DNA from: Bacteroidales bacterium
GTDB lineage: Bacteria > Bacteroidota > Bacteroidia > Bacteroidales > UBA932
Direction of reading: 5' to 3'
Length of the DNA: 64,000 nucleotides
Assembly (NCBI GenBank): GCA_017476575.1
Contig: JAFUZO010000042.1
Span: forward strand, 1 to 64,000
The notes beneath the pieces are model-generated. The model worked only from the letters and a program-made list of their open reading frames with translations, had not been told where the DNA came from and did not search any database. Each line of letters begins with the position of its first letter. Position 1 is the stretch's first letter. Made by a program: the position numbers and the translations under genes. Positions 53,292 to 62,711 of the stretch are shown in pieces.

Positions 53292-54164
53292 TCATGGACG
53301 GGCGAGTTGGTGCAGGACGTCGTCCAGGAGGATCTCCGTATCGGCTGTGGCCGGGACGAGCGGGAGACGCAACTTGTTTTCCATCAGGCCGAGCCGGGCC
53401 ATGGCCGCCTTGCCCGGAATCGGATTCGGCTCGACGAAAAGGGCTTCGAAGAGCGGCTGGAGGCGTTTTCCCAGCTCGGCGGCCGCAGGAAAATCACCAT
53501 CTTGCATCAAGTGGACGAACCGGGCCATCTCCCGCGGGCATACGTTCGATGCGACGCTGATCACCCCGTCGGCCCCGGCAATCATGAGGTCCTGCGTATC
53601 GCCGTCGTTGCCGCTCAGCAGCGAGAACCCTCCTTGCAGGATGGCCTCGCACTGGGCGAAGTTGCCGCTGGCCTCCTTGATGGCGACGATGTTCGGCACG
53701 TCGGCCGCGAGCGCGAGCGTCGTCGCCGCCTCGATGTTCGAACCGGTCCGTCCAGGCACATTGTACAGGATGACAGGCTTGTCGGTCTCGGAGGCGACGG
53801 CCTTGAAATATCCGTAGATGCCCCGCTGGGGCGGTTTGTTGTAGTAAGGGACCACTACCAGGAAGGCATCGGCCTCTTCCAGCAGACGCAGGTTGGCAAG
53901 GGTGCCGCCGACGCTGTTCGTCCCCACCCCGACTATGACCGGCCGGCCGGCCGCATGTGCCCGGGCGACCCGGAGCACCTCGACCTTCTCCGCATCCGAA
54001 AGGCAGGGTGTCTCCCCTGTCGTCCCGAGCGGTACCAGGAAGTCGATGCCGGCTTCCACCTGCCGGTCCACGCAGGCACCGAAGGCTTCGTAATCAATGC
54101 CTCCATCCTGGGAGAACGGCGTGAACAGTGCCGTCCCGCAGCCTTTGAACCAACGATTTTCCAT
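53292..54164 (-). CDS. dapA: 4-hydroxy-tetrahydrodipicolinate synthase
   Basis: 290 residues from the ATG at 54164 (MENRWFKGCGTALFTPFSQD). TIM-barrel lyase of the DapA family: LVPLGTTGETPCLSDAEK with the Thr-Thr pair, VVVPYYNKPPQRGIYGYF, ILYNVPGRTGSNI with the catalytic Tyr, and the Schiff-base Lys in NIVAIKEASGN. GADGVISVASNVCP completes the site. It condenses pyruvate with aspartate semialdehyde, the first committed step of lysine and diaminopimelate synthesis. A TAACTTGC -7-like box lies just upstream. Cotranscribed with dapD. Confidence 0.96.
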   Translation of the reverse strand: MENRWFKGCGTALFTPFSQDGGIDYEAFGACVDRQVEAGIDFLVPLGTTGETPCLSDAEKVEVLRVARAHAAGRPVIVGVGTNSVGGTLANLRLLEEADAFLVVVPYYNKPPQRGIYGYFKAVASETDKPVILYNVPGRTGSNIEAATTLALAADVPNIVAIKEASGNFAQCEAILQGGFSLLSGNDGDTQDLMIAGADGVISVASNVCPREMARFVHLMQDGDFPAAAELGKRLQPLFEALFVEPNPIPGKAAMARLGLMENKLRLPLVPATADTEILLDDVLHQLARP

Positions 54165-54211
54165 ACGCAATCTGTTTTTCGCTGCAAGTTACGAAAAATA
54201 TCCGCAACCAC

Positions 54212-57200
54212 CTACACTTGCCGGTCGACCGGCATGCTGCTACCCGGGGCATCACGATACTGCGAGGGTGATTGTCCGAAACGTTTCTTGAACCGGAGGG
54301 TGAAATATTTCGGGGAACTGAACCCCAGCAGGTCGGCCACTTCACCGACCGGGCGGTGGCTGTCGCGCAGCATCTGGGCCGCATGCCTCAAGCGGATATC
54401 CTCGATGAAGTCACGGGGACTCAGGCCCGTCACGGCATGGAGGTGCACGTTCAGCGCCGTCTTGCTCAAATTCAGTTCATGGCACAGCTTGCCGACATCG
54501 AGGTCTGCCGCATAGAGGTTCCGCTCCACCGCCCCGATGGCGGCATTCAGGAAATTGTAGTCCTTCCGTTCCGCCGTCTGCCGGGGCGAGACTGCCGTCG
54601 CCATGGCGTATTTGTCGCGCAGGATCCGCCGGTTTTCGAGGAGGGCCCGGCAACGTGTGGTCAGAAGTTCCGTTTTGAACGGTTTTACGATAAAGGCATC
54701 CACCCCCAGGCGGACACTCTCGATATGGTGCCGCTCGGAGGCATGGGACGTGAGCAGGACGAAGGGGATATGCTGTGTCTCGAAATGCTGCCGCAGACGG
54801 GTGCACAGGTCTGGTTCAAGCGTGGAGGGGTCGATGATGTCGCAGACGATGATGTCCGGTTGTTCCCGGCAGGCCAGGTTGTATCCTTCTGTGACGCCAG
54901 AGGCGGAAAGAAGGTCGTATTCGCTGGAGAAGACGCTCCGCAGCAAGGCTGTCATTTCCGGATTGTCGGACACGATGAGCAGCAGACGGTCGTGTCTGCG
55001 GAAGGGATCATCCGGTTCTTCCACCTGGTCGGGGGCATGGAGCTCATGGATTTCGAGCACCGGTTCGGCCTCGTTCTCCAAGTCCACGAACCCTGAGATG
55101 ACCGAGCTCATGTCCTTGGCATTCACATAGGAATGTTCGATGTACTTCACGCCGGGCGCTGTGGCTCCGTACCGGTGCAGGAACATTTCCAGCTGTCCCA
55201 TGATCAAGGAGAGCGGTGTACGGAGCTGGCGCGAGATTCCGATGAACAGCTGCATCCTCCTCGCCCCCTCCGCCTCTTCGTCCTTGAGCCGCTGCGCAAG
55301 CAGCATCTTTGCGTATAAGAAGTATAGCAGGACGATGATGATACTCATGGCCAGCAGCAGATAGAGGCCCTTGGCCACCTTGGAGGCATACCACCGGGCC
55401 GGAATCCGGATTGAAAGCGACAGGCCGCCCGGATGCTCGAAACGGGCATCGGGCGCATACTGCACCAGCAGGGTGTACCGTCCCGGAGGGATGTTCATAT
55501 AGGTCAACGGGGTTTCCGGCGAGAACCGTCTCCAATCGCCGTCAAACCCTTTGAGCATGTAGCGCCAGGCCGTCGGGTGGACTTCGGAGTAGTCGAAATC
55601 CGCGATGTCCACCGAGAAGTTGTCGTCCCCCGGTTCGAGACGCAGGCTCCGGAGGCCGTCGAGTTGGGCCGGCAGGAAACGGTCGGCATCGTTGACGCGG
55701 ACCCGGTCGAAGGCCGGTCGGGGACGGGACGGAAGCCGCCGAGGCGCCTCCGGGTCGAAGACGGCGATGCCGTCGGAACCTCCGATCCACACGCTTCCGT
55801 CGTGTCGCCGGAGGAAGCAGCCTCCCCGGGTGGAAGTGAGCCCGAGCCCGTTGTCGGCGTTGTAGTTGAGGCATGTCCCCTCGTCCAGCATCACCAGCGA
55901 CACCCCGGAACGGGAACTGACCATCAACAGGTCGTCGGAGACGGGGCAGCATCGCGACGTGTAGGGGTCGGACAGACCGATATCGTCCAGATAGTCCGGT
56001 CGGGCGTCCCCGCTCCGGAGCCGTCCCAGGCCCCGGCCGGTCTCGCAGACATAGATATCGTCCGTTCCCCGGATATAACCGTCGGAACAGTTCCCGCTCG
56101 TGCGGAGCGTGTCCAGCCGTCCGGTGGAGAGGTCGTACACGAAAACGCCGAACCCGGTGACCAGCAGGCTGTCCCGTCCATAGGAACGGAGGGTGTAGAT
56201 GGTCCGCTCGTGGGGGAAGAGTTTACGCGAGACGGTCTGTTCCACGGCGGGGTCGAAGGTGTAGACGCCATGGTAGGTTCCGAGGTAGAGCAGGCCGTCC
56301 CGTTGCAGGATGGCGTTCACGCTTTCGCTGAACGGCTCGCCGTCTTCGTCGGTGAAGGCATACGGGTGCCATGTCCCGGCGGCGGGGTCGTAGGACAGGA
56401 GCGCCCCTTGGTAGGTCCCGGCCCACAGGATGCGGGCCACCGGGTCGTACAGGGCCGACTGGAATTTAATGTCCCGGCCGGACGGGATTTCTCGGATGCC
56501 CTCTCCCGGGTGGTATCGGAACATTCCGTAGCGGTCTGTGAGAATCCAGACGCCGCCGGTTCCGTCCTCCGCCAGGGCGCTGACCTGGTGGAGGACGCCG
56601 GTCCCGTCGGGCCGGTGGAACGGCGTGAAATCGCTGTTGAGGAAGTACACGCCATTGTAGAAGGTGCCGACCCAGATGTTGTCGTCCCGGTCGCGGAAGA
56701 TGTTCCAGACCGGGGCGCCCTCCGGAAATCCGTCCGGCGCTGCATGGCAACGCCCGTTGGCACCGATGGCGAAAAGCCCGTCCACGGCGCCGACCAGCAT
56801 GCTGCCGTCCGGGGTTTCGCAGAACGAGCGGACTTCCTGGCGGGGCCCTCCGTCGGCCGGTCCCCACCGGTGCACTGGACGGAAGGACGTGTCCAGGAGA
56901 AGGAGGCCGTCGGATGCCAGGCCGACCCAGAGGCGCCCCTGCGTATCGAAATGCAAAGTCGAGATTCCTTCCTCCGTCCGGAAGGCTTCCTGGAAACCTG
57001 CTTCCGCATCATACGTGAGGATGGCGCCGCCCCGGTCGGAGAGCACCAGTGGACCGCCGTCCCGGCGGACCAGGTCGGAGAAACGGTAATCCGCCGCTGC
57101 CGCCACCTGCCACAGCGAATCGCCCCGGGACACGAGGAGTTGGTGGTCTGCGGCCACCCACACGCTGTCGGCCTCGGCCCGCATCGCCCCGTCCTGGATC

Positions 57201-57556
57201 CGGAGATCGCCTGTCCGGAGCGGCGTGGGTGCCGTGCGGTGGATGTCCTGGCAGAACATCCCGTTGTATGCGACATAATAGATCCGGTCGTCCCCATTGC
57301 AGGCGAGTTTATGGGAGATGAGGGCGCGGCTCGGGAAATCGTGTCGGTCTCCGGTGAACCGGCACAGGCCGTAACTGGTGTTGATCCAGACTGCACCGGT
57401 CGAGTCCTGGCAGAAGGAGTAGACGGCGCTGTTGCGGAGCGGATGCAGGCGCGAGGGCCGGGTGAACGTGGCGCCCGACAGGACCCCACCCGTCGCCAGG
57501 ACGGCCAGAAGGGTGATGATGGGGCGGCGTATGCTGTTCTCGTGAAGTATCTGCAT
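54212..57556 (-). CDS. Hybrid sensor-regulator with degenerate histidine-kinase segment, receiver and AraC HTH
   Basis: 1114 residues from the ATG at 57556 (MQILHENSIRRPI, then a signal-like hydrophobic stretch). The periplasmic part is a two-component-type propeller (CQDSTGAVWINTSYGLCRF, FRDRDDNIWVGTFYNGVYFL, RHDGSVWIGGSDGIAVFD) and a Y_Y_Y domain. A TM helix (GLYLLLAMSIIIVLLYFLYA) leads to a HisKA-like helix in which the usual SHELRTP reads SRQLRTP: Arg776 replaces the phospho-His. No N, G1 or G2 boxes follow; about 70 residues later a receiver domain begins, with Asp906 (VCDIIDP), LTSHAS and VKPF intact. An AraC HTH ends the protein. It is divergent from a SusC/SusD operon that it very likely controls. 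Confidence 0.88.
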   Translation of the reverse strand: MQILHENSIRRPIITLLAVLATGGVLSGATFTRPSRLHPLRNSAVYSFCQDSTGAVWINTSYGLCRFTGDRHDFPSRALISHKLACNGDDRIYYVAYNGMFCQDIHRTAPTPLRTGDLRIQDGAMRAEADSVWVAADHQLLVSRGDSLWQVAAAADYRFSDLVRRDGGPLVLSDRGGAILTYDAEAGFQEAFRTEEGISTLHFDTQGRLWVGLASDGLLLLDTSFRPVHRWGPADGGPRQEVRSFCETPDGSMLVGAVDGLFAIGANGRCHAAPDGFPEGAPVWNIFRDRDDNIWVGTFYNGVYFLNSDFTPFHRPDGTGVLHQVSALAEDGTGGVWILTDRYGMFRYHPGEGIREIPSGRDIKFQSALYDPVARILWAGTYQGALLSYDPAAGTWHPYAFTDEDGEPFSESVNAILQRDGLLYLGTYHGVYTFDPAVEQTVSRKLFPHERTIYTLRSYGRDSLLVTGFGVFVYDLSTGRLDTLRTSGNCSDGYIRGTDDIYVCETGRGLGRLRSGDARPDYLDDIGLSDPYTSRCCPVSDDLLMVSSRSGVSLVMLDEGTCLNYNADNGLGLTSTRGGCFLRRHDGSVWIGGSDGIAVFDPEAPRRLPSRPRPAFDRVRVNDADRFLPAQLDGLRSLRLEPGDDNFSVDIADFDYSEVHPTAWRYMLKGFDGDWRRFSPETPLTYMNIPPGRYTLLVQYAPDARFEHPGGLSLSIRIPARWYASKVAKGLYLLLAMSIIIVLLYFLYAKMLLAQRLKDEEAEGARRMQLFIGISRQLRTPLSLIMGQLEMFLHRYGATAPGVKYIEHSYVNAKDMSSVISGFVDLENEAEPVLEIHELHAPDQVEEPDDPFRRHDRLLLIVSDNPEMTALLRSVFSSEYDLLSASGVTEGYNLACREQPDIIVCDIIDPSTLEPDLCTRLRQHFETQHIPFVLLTSHASERHHIESVRLGVDAFIVKPFKTELLTTRCRALLENRRILRDKYAMATAVSPRQTAERKDYNFLNAAIGAVERNLYAADLDVGKLCHELNLSKTALNVHLHAVTGLSPRDFIEDIRLRHAAQMLRDSHRPVGEVADLLGFSSPKYFTLRFKKRFGQSPSQYRDAPGSSMPVDRQV

Positions 57557-57571
57557 CGTTCCGATTTTTCC

Positions 57572-57579
57572 GCAAGATA
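57572..57579 (-). promoter_or_regulatory. Probable -7 box of the degenerate hybrid sensor
   Basis: TATCTTGC on the minus strand, one base off TAnnTTTG, 15 nt before the ATG at 57556. Its -33 region would fall in the first of the direct repeats at 57587-57600. Confidence 0.4.
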
Positions 57580-57586
57580 CGGAAAA

Positions 57587-57622
57587 GTTCAAAATTACCC
57601 TAAAATAAGTTCAAAATGACCC
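57587..57622 (+). promoter_or_regulatory. Direct-repeat operator candidate between sensor and SusC
   Basis: GTTCAAAATTACCC (57587-57600) and GTTCAAAATGACCC (57609-57622) differ at one of 14 positions and are exactly 22 bp apart, two helical turns. This is the geometry expected for tandem AraC-type subunits. The downstream repeat reaches the -33 position of the SusC promoter (-7 box TAATTTTG at 57644-57651). Confidence 0.7.
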
Positions 57623-57643
57623 GGAATGTCCTACACCGTTCCG

Positions 57644-57651
57644 TAATTTTG
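57644..57651 (+). promoter_or_regulatory. -7 box of the SusC/SusD/fimbrillin-like operon
   Basis: TAATTTTG, an exact TAnnTTTG, 16 nt before the SusC start. No TTTG is found at -33, where the direct repeat sits instead, consistent with activator dependence. Confidence 0.6.
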
Positions 57652-57667
57652 TCCCAAACCAACGAAA

Positions 57668-60600
57668 ATGACACTGAAAAAACTTCTTCTGGCAAGCTGG
57701 ATGACAGCGGCCCTCCTTTCCGCCGGAGGCCCCGTCCTCGCACAGACCCGGCAGGTCGGCGGGACCGTCACCGACCCGGACGGACGACCCCTGCCGGGCG
57801 TCACCGTCTATTACGACGGCACCTTGGAGGCGACCATGACCGATACCGACGGCCGGTACAGCATCCGGCTCCTGCCGGGCCGGACCCTGGTGTTCAACCA
57901 GGTGGGCATGAAGACCCGGACAGTCGCCCTCACGGACCAGTCCCGCCTCGATATCGCACTCGAGACCGATGTCATGTTGCTTGAAGACGCCGTCGTCATC
58001 GGCTATGGCAAGCAGTTGCGGCGCGACCTGACCGGGTCGGTGTCGTCGGTCAAGGCGGAGGAGATCAAGAAGACGGGCAGCAACAATGCGCTCGGTGCCC
58101 TGCAGGGGCATGTCGCCGGACTCAGCATCACCTCGCAGTCGGGTGAACCCGGGTCCGGATTCCAGATCAAGATCCGGGGCAACAATTCCATCAATGCGGG
58201 CAGCACCCCGCTGTTCGTGATCGACGGCATGCAGATCGACATCTCTTCGTCCGAAATCGCCAGTTCCAGTTCGACAGGAACGGGTTCCTACGACCCGCTG
58301 TCGTTCCTCAATCCGGCCGACATCGAATCCATCGAAGTCCTCAAGGACGCTTCCGCCACGGCGATCTACGGGGCCCAGGGTGCGAACGGTGTGGTCATCG
58401 TGACCACGAAAAGCGGAGTCGGCCGGGGAGAGAAGTCGGTCGTGAACTTCGATGCCTCCTGGGGCTTGCAGACCGTGCCCAAGTACATCCGGATGCTCTC
58501 TCCCCAGGAATATATGGAATACCGCTTCAACCGGACCGATTACGGCTGGTATTCTTATGGGACGGATACCGACGGTGACGGGGTGCCCGACATGCCCCGG
58601 GATGCCTCGGCCTATCCCGCCTATGACTGGCAGGACCTGTTGTACCGCAAAGCCCCCATGCAGAATTACAACCTGTCCTTCTCCGGCCGGGTCGGGACGG
58701 GGACGCAGGTGCTCGTGAGCCTCGGCATCCTGGAACAGGACGGGTTGGTCATCAACAACGATTACCAGCGCTACAACGGCCAGATCAAGTTGGAACACCG
58801 CCTGGACAGCAAGGTCCGCATCGGCGCCTCGGCCAGTTTCTCCCGCAGCATCTCCAACGGCGCCGTGGCTTCCGGCGGCGGTTCGCTGGGCAACAGCGGC
58901 CTGATCCAGATGATCTACCTGGAACGTCCGCTCCAGTTCTGGTCGGATTCCGACACCGACTATCCGATGGGGTGGACGACCCTGCAGGACCTGGTATCCC
59001 GCGAGACCTTCCGCAAGACCGTGTACGACCGCACGCTCGGGAACCTGCACCTGGACTGGGACATCCTGGACGGTCTCACCTTCCGCGTCAGCGCCTCCGG
59101 CAACACCTCGTCCTCGAACCTCAAGGAATATTACAGCATCAAGTCGCGGTGGGGCGCTTCGCGCAACGGCTGGGGCAACGACAAGCAGGTGTCCACTTTC
59201 AGTTACAATGCCAACGCGACCTTGACCTGGAACCATGATTTCCGGGGCGGGCACCACTTCGACGTGATGGCGGGGACGGAGGCGGACAAGTACAACACCG
59301 ACGTGATGCAGGTCTCGGGCTACGATTTCAGCGACGGCAGCACCGGCGCCTACGACCTCAGCAAGGCCGGCATCGTCGAAGACCCCGTCCAGAGCGTGTC
59401 GCAGAGCACCCGGCTTTCTGCATTCGGCCGGATGAACTACCATTACAAGGGACGCTACTACCTCACGTTCAACCTCCGCTCCGACGCCTCGTCGAAGTTC
59501 TACGAGGAGAACCGGGTGGGCTGGTTCCCCTCCGCGTCGGTGGCGTGGCGTCCCAGCGAGGAGCCCTGGATGCAGGCGTGCAAGGGATGGCTGGACGACG
59601 CCAAGGTCCGCTTGAGCGCAGGCGCCTCGGGCAATGACCGCATCTCTACATATGCTGCCCTGGCCACGCTCACGACCAATTATTACGCCTCCGGCGGGTC
59701 CGAGGTGATGGGGATGGCCCCGTCCGCCACCGCCAATCCCCGGCTCAAGTGGGAGACGACCTGGCAGTACGACCTCGGTGTGGACCTCTCCCTGTTCGGA
59801 GAGCGGGTCGTCCTGGACGGCGACATCTATTACAAGGACACGCGGGATATGCTCTACCGGGCCACGCTGTCAGCGCAGTCCGGCTATACCGAGCAGTGGC
59901 AGAACCTCGGGCGGGTGGAGAACAAGGGCCTGGAACTGAGCCTGGTGACCCACAACATCGACACCCGCCGCTTCTCCTGGACCACCAACCTGACCTTCGA
60001 CCTGTCGCGCAACAAGGTGCTGGACATCGGCGGCGTCGAGTATACCAGCGTCAACATCGCCCACGGCGTCCTGGCCAACGACATCTCACGCATCATGGTC
60101 GGACAGCCCATCGGCATCGGCTACGGCTACGTATGGGATGGCAACTACCAACTCTCGGACTTCATCATCAAGGACAAATTCGGCAACGACTTCACCGACC
60201 ATCCCGAGGTCGTCACCTCCGAGGATCTCCGCCAGGGAACCCTGGTGTTCACGCTGAAGGACGGGGTCACCACCATCAACGGCATCACGCCCCAGCCGGG
60301 CGACCGCAAGTACAGGGACCTCGACGGCGACAACGAGATTACGACGGCCGACCGCCGGGTCATCAGCAACTCCAACCCCAGGTGGACGGGCGGCATGGGC
60401 AACACCTTCACCTGGGGGAATGTCGACCTGTCCTTCTTCCTGGAATGCGTGTGGGGCCGCGACATCATGAATGAGTTCAAGCTGCGCTCCGAGTCGGGCC
60501 TGTCCGGCAGCACCATGTACAACAACCTCCGCAAGGAGGCCTGGGACGGGCACTGGACGCCCGAGAACGGCTCCACGACCTATTCCCGCCTGATGAACCA

Positions 60601-60877
60601 GACCAACACCTACGTGTCGTCCTACTACGTGGAGGACGGCTCTTTCGTCCGGCTCAAGACCGTCTCGCTGGGATACACTCTCCCGGAGAGGGTCTGCCGC
60701 CGCATCCGGTTCTCCCGCCTGCGCCTCTACGCCAACGTCGACAATGCCCTGCTCTGGACCCGCTACAGCGGGATGGACCCCGACGTCAGTTCGTCCAATT
60801 CCCTGTTCACCGGCTTCGACCGCCTGTCCTACCCCAAGGCCCGGACCTGGACCTTCGGCCTCAATGCCAGTTTCTGA
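57668..60877 (+). CDS. SusC/RagA family TonB-dependent transporter
   Basis: 1069 residues. Signal peptide (LLLASWMTAALLSAGGPVLA), then a CarboxypepD_reg domain (VGGTVTDPDGRPLPGVTVYY, MTDTDGRYSIRLLPG), the TonB-box region (EDAVVIGYGKQLRRDLTGSV) and the plug (NALGALQGHVAGLSI, IKIRGNNSINAGSTPLFVID, SIEVLKDASATAIYGAQGAN). The barrel ends in Phe (WTFGLNASF). It imports glycan fragments together with the SusD encoded 18 nt downstream. Preceded by an activator-type promoter shared with the divergent sensor. The substrate is not evident since no hydrolase of this locus lies in the window. Confidence 0.95.
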   Translation: MTLKKLLLASWMTAALLSAGGPVLAQTRQVGGTVTDPDGRPLPGVTVYYDGTLEATMTDTDGRYSIRLLPGRTLVFNQVGMKTRTVALTDQSRLDIALETDVMLLEDAVVIGYGKQLRRDLTGSVSSVKAEEIKKTGSNNALGALQGHVAGLSITSQSGEPGSGFQIKIRGNNSINAGSTPLFVIDGMQIDISSSEIASSSSTGTGSYDPLSFLNPADIESIEVLKDASATAIYGAQGANGVVIVTTKSGVGRGEKSVVNFDASWGLQTVPKYIRMLSPQEYMEYRFNRTDYGWYSYGTDTDGDGVPDMPRDASAYPAYDWQDLLYRKAPMQNYNLSFSGRVGTGTQVLVSLGILEQDGLVINNDYQRYNGQIKLEHRLDSKVRIGASASFSRSISNGAVASGGGSLGNSGLIQMIYLERPLQFWSDSDTDYPMGWTTLQDLVSRETFRKTVYDRTLGNLHLDWDILDGLTFRVSASGNTSSSNLKEYYSIKSRWGASRNGWGNDKQVSTFSYNANATLTWNHDFRGGHHFDVMAGTEADKYNTDVMQVSGYDFSDGSTGAYDLSKAGIVEDPVQSVSQSTRLSAFGRMNYHYKGRYYLTFNLRSDASSKFYEENRVGWFPSASVAWRPSEEPWMQACKGWLDDAKVRLSAGASGNDRISTYAALATLTTNYYASGGSEVMGMAPSATANPRLKWETTWQYDLGVDLSLFGERVVLDGDIYYKDTRDMLYRATLSAQSGYTEQWQNLGRVENKGLELSLVTHNIDTRRFSWTTNLTFDLSRNKVLDIGGVEYTSVNIAHGVLANDISRIMVGQPIGIGYGYVWDGNYQLSDFIIKDKFGNDFTDHPEVVTSEDLRQGTLVFTLKDGVTTINGITPQPGDRKYRDLDGDNEITTADRRVISNSNPRWTGGMGNTFTWGNVDLSFFLECVWGRDIMNEFKLRSESGLSGSTMYNNLRKEAWDGHWTPENGSTTYSRLMNQTNTYVSSYYVEDGSFVRLKTVSLGYTLPERVCRRIRFSRLRLYANVDNALLWTRYSGMDPDVSSSNSLFTGFDRLSYPKARTWTFGLNASF

Positions 60878-60895
60878 AAACATGGAGGAATGAAA

Positions 60896-62680
60896 ATGAA
60901 GACACGACCGCTCGTTGTTATCCTGGGCCTCACCGTCCTCTCCTGCGCCAAGGCAGGATTCCTGGACCAGAAGCCATGGTCCCAGACCTCTCCTGAAAAC
61001 TTCTACACCACCCGGCAGCAGATGGAGATGGCCCTCGTGAGTTGTTACGAGACCATCAACACCCACAAGATTCCGGGGTACTCCTATTGCCAGCGGGGCT
61101 CCTATGCGCAGGGACTCCTCTATATCATGAACGCTCCTTCCGACGATGTCGTGGCCGCCCAGTCCTCGAACGACGAGGGCTTGGAGATGGAATGGGGCAA
61201 CTACGTGGAGAGCACCCGCTGCATCCGCGACTTCTGGAAGGTCTTCTATGCCGGGGTCAACCGCTGCAACGTCATCCTCCGGTATGTCGACGGCATCGAG
61301 GCCGACGAGTCCGTGAAGACGCAGTTCAAGGCGGAGGCCCGGTTCATGCGCGCCTTCTTCTACTACCACCTCGCCTGGAATTTCGGCGGCGTGCCCATCG
61401 TGGAAGACTTCGCCTCGGACGGAACCGAGCCCCGTTCCTCCCTCCAGGAAGTCTACCGGTTCATCCTCGACGACCTGACGTTCGCCTATGAGAACCTGGG
61501 CGCGGCCGGTCTTCTCGGCAACATCTCCGCCAACCGGTATACGGCCGCCGCCTACATCGGGCGGATCTGCAACTACCTGGCGGCCTGCCGACGCTACGGA
61601 ACCGGTGCCGACCTCGTCGCGGAACAGCCCCTCAACGATTTCGCCTGGGTGGATGCCGCCGCGATGACCACCCGGGCGAAGGAAGCGCTCAAGGTGGTCG
61701 TGGAAGAGTCCCCCTACGAACTGGTCGGCGACTATACCAGCCTTTTCCGCGAGACGTCCAAGGCGGAGCAATACCGCGAATGCCTGCTCCTGGCCGAGGA
61801 GCCCCTCTCGGGCAAGGAGGGGTACTGGCCCAACAGCTACTACCTTCCCTCGCCGGCTTCCAACGGTGCGGTGGTTCCCGTCGCATACGGCGGACGGCAT
61901 ATCCCTACGCCGCGGGGCTTCTACATGTACCATGAGTCCGACATCCGCCGCGACTACAATTATACCGGCCGGGTTACCGACGGGTATGAGACCGTGACCG
62001 TCGACGGCTACACCTATGCCAACCCTTCGATGCAGACGAAGATTACCGTGACCGACGAGACCACGGGAATCTCACGGCAGGTCCTGCACCCGCTCTATGA
62101 GAACGACCGGCAGACCTACCTCCCCGTCAGCGGGATGCAGATCTGTCCCGGGAAGGTGCGTCTGGCGGCGATCGGGGACACCCGGCACACCTGGCAGCAG
62201 AGCGCCTTCTCGTATCCGCTGATGCGGCTGGCCGATGTATACCTGATGTATGCCGAGGCGCTGTACTTCGACGGTGACGAGGCGCAAGGGCGCACATGGA
62301 TGGACAAGGTACTGCGCCGGGCCGCCACCGACGAGGACAACTACACCTTCCTCAAGGCATACTACCACCGCAATGACTTCCTCGAAGAACTCCTAGAGAG
62401 CCGGGAGCGGGAGCTGGTGTTCGAGTTCTCACGCAAGTGGGACCTGATCCGCTTCAACCGCATCGACGAGGCTATCTCCAGCCTTGACGAGGAGAAGGTG
62501 GTGGAACGCGAGGGCGTGGTCGACGACCGGTATCTGCATTTCGACTCCACCGGCTATCTGCGCATCGGCATCCCCAACCTCAAGCAGAACTGGCAGCATC
62601 ACAAGATCTGGCTGCCCCTCTCCGAAGAGCAGCGCGGGGTCAACCAGTCGCTGGTGCAGAATGCCGGGTGGGGACAATAA
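60896..62680 (+). CDS. SusD/RagB family outer-membrane lipoprotein
   Basis: 594 residues from the second ATG at 60896, chosen because a GGAGG at 60884-60888 lies 7 nt before it; the ATG at 60890 would be only 1 nt away. Lipoprotein signal (VVILGLTVLSC) followed by AGFLDQKPWSQTSPENFYTT. SusD features: FWKVFYAGVNRCNVILRYVD, AEARFMRAFFYYHLAWNFGG, LADVYLMYAEALYFDGDE and RERELVFEFSRKWDLIRFNR. It should cap the SusC channel and bind the ligand at the cell surface. Confidence 0.94.
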   Translation: MKTRPLVVILGLTVLSCAKAGFLDQKPWSQTSPENFYTTRQQMEMALVSCYETINTHKIPGYSYCQRGSYAQGLLYIMNAPSDDVVAAQSSNDEGLEMEWGNYVESTRCIRDFWKVFYAGVNRCNVILRYVDGIEADESVKTQFKAEARFMRAFFYYHLAWNFGGVPIVEDFASDGTEPRSSLQEVYRFILDDLTFAYENLGAAGLLGNISANRYTAAAYIGRICNYLAACRRYGTGADLVAEQPLNDFAWVDAAAMTTRAKEALKVVVEESPYELVGDYTSLFRETSKAEQYRECLLLAEEPLSGKEGYWPNSYYLPSPASNGAVVPVAYGGRHIPTPRGFYMYHESDIRRDYNYTGRVTDGYETVTVDGYTYANPSMQTKITVTDETTGISRQVLHPLYENDRQTYLPVSGMQICPGKVRLAAIGDTRHTWQQSAFSYPLMRLADVYLMYAEALYFDGDEAQGRTWMDKVLRRAATDEDNYTFLKAYYHRNDFLEELLESRERELVFEFSRKWDLIRFNRIDEAISSLDEEKVVEREGVVDDRYLHFDSTGYLRIGIPNLKQNWQHHKIWLPLSEEQRGVNQSLVQNAGWGQ

Positions 62681-62711
62681 GAAAAAGCAACACACTAATC
62701 CATAACCGATT

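Noticed and set aside
55433..57619. Plus-strand open frame of 728 codons
   Set aside because: It is antisense to the propeller region of the hybrid sensor and has no recognisable domain.
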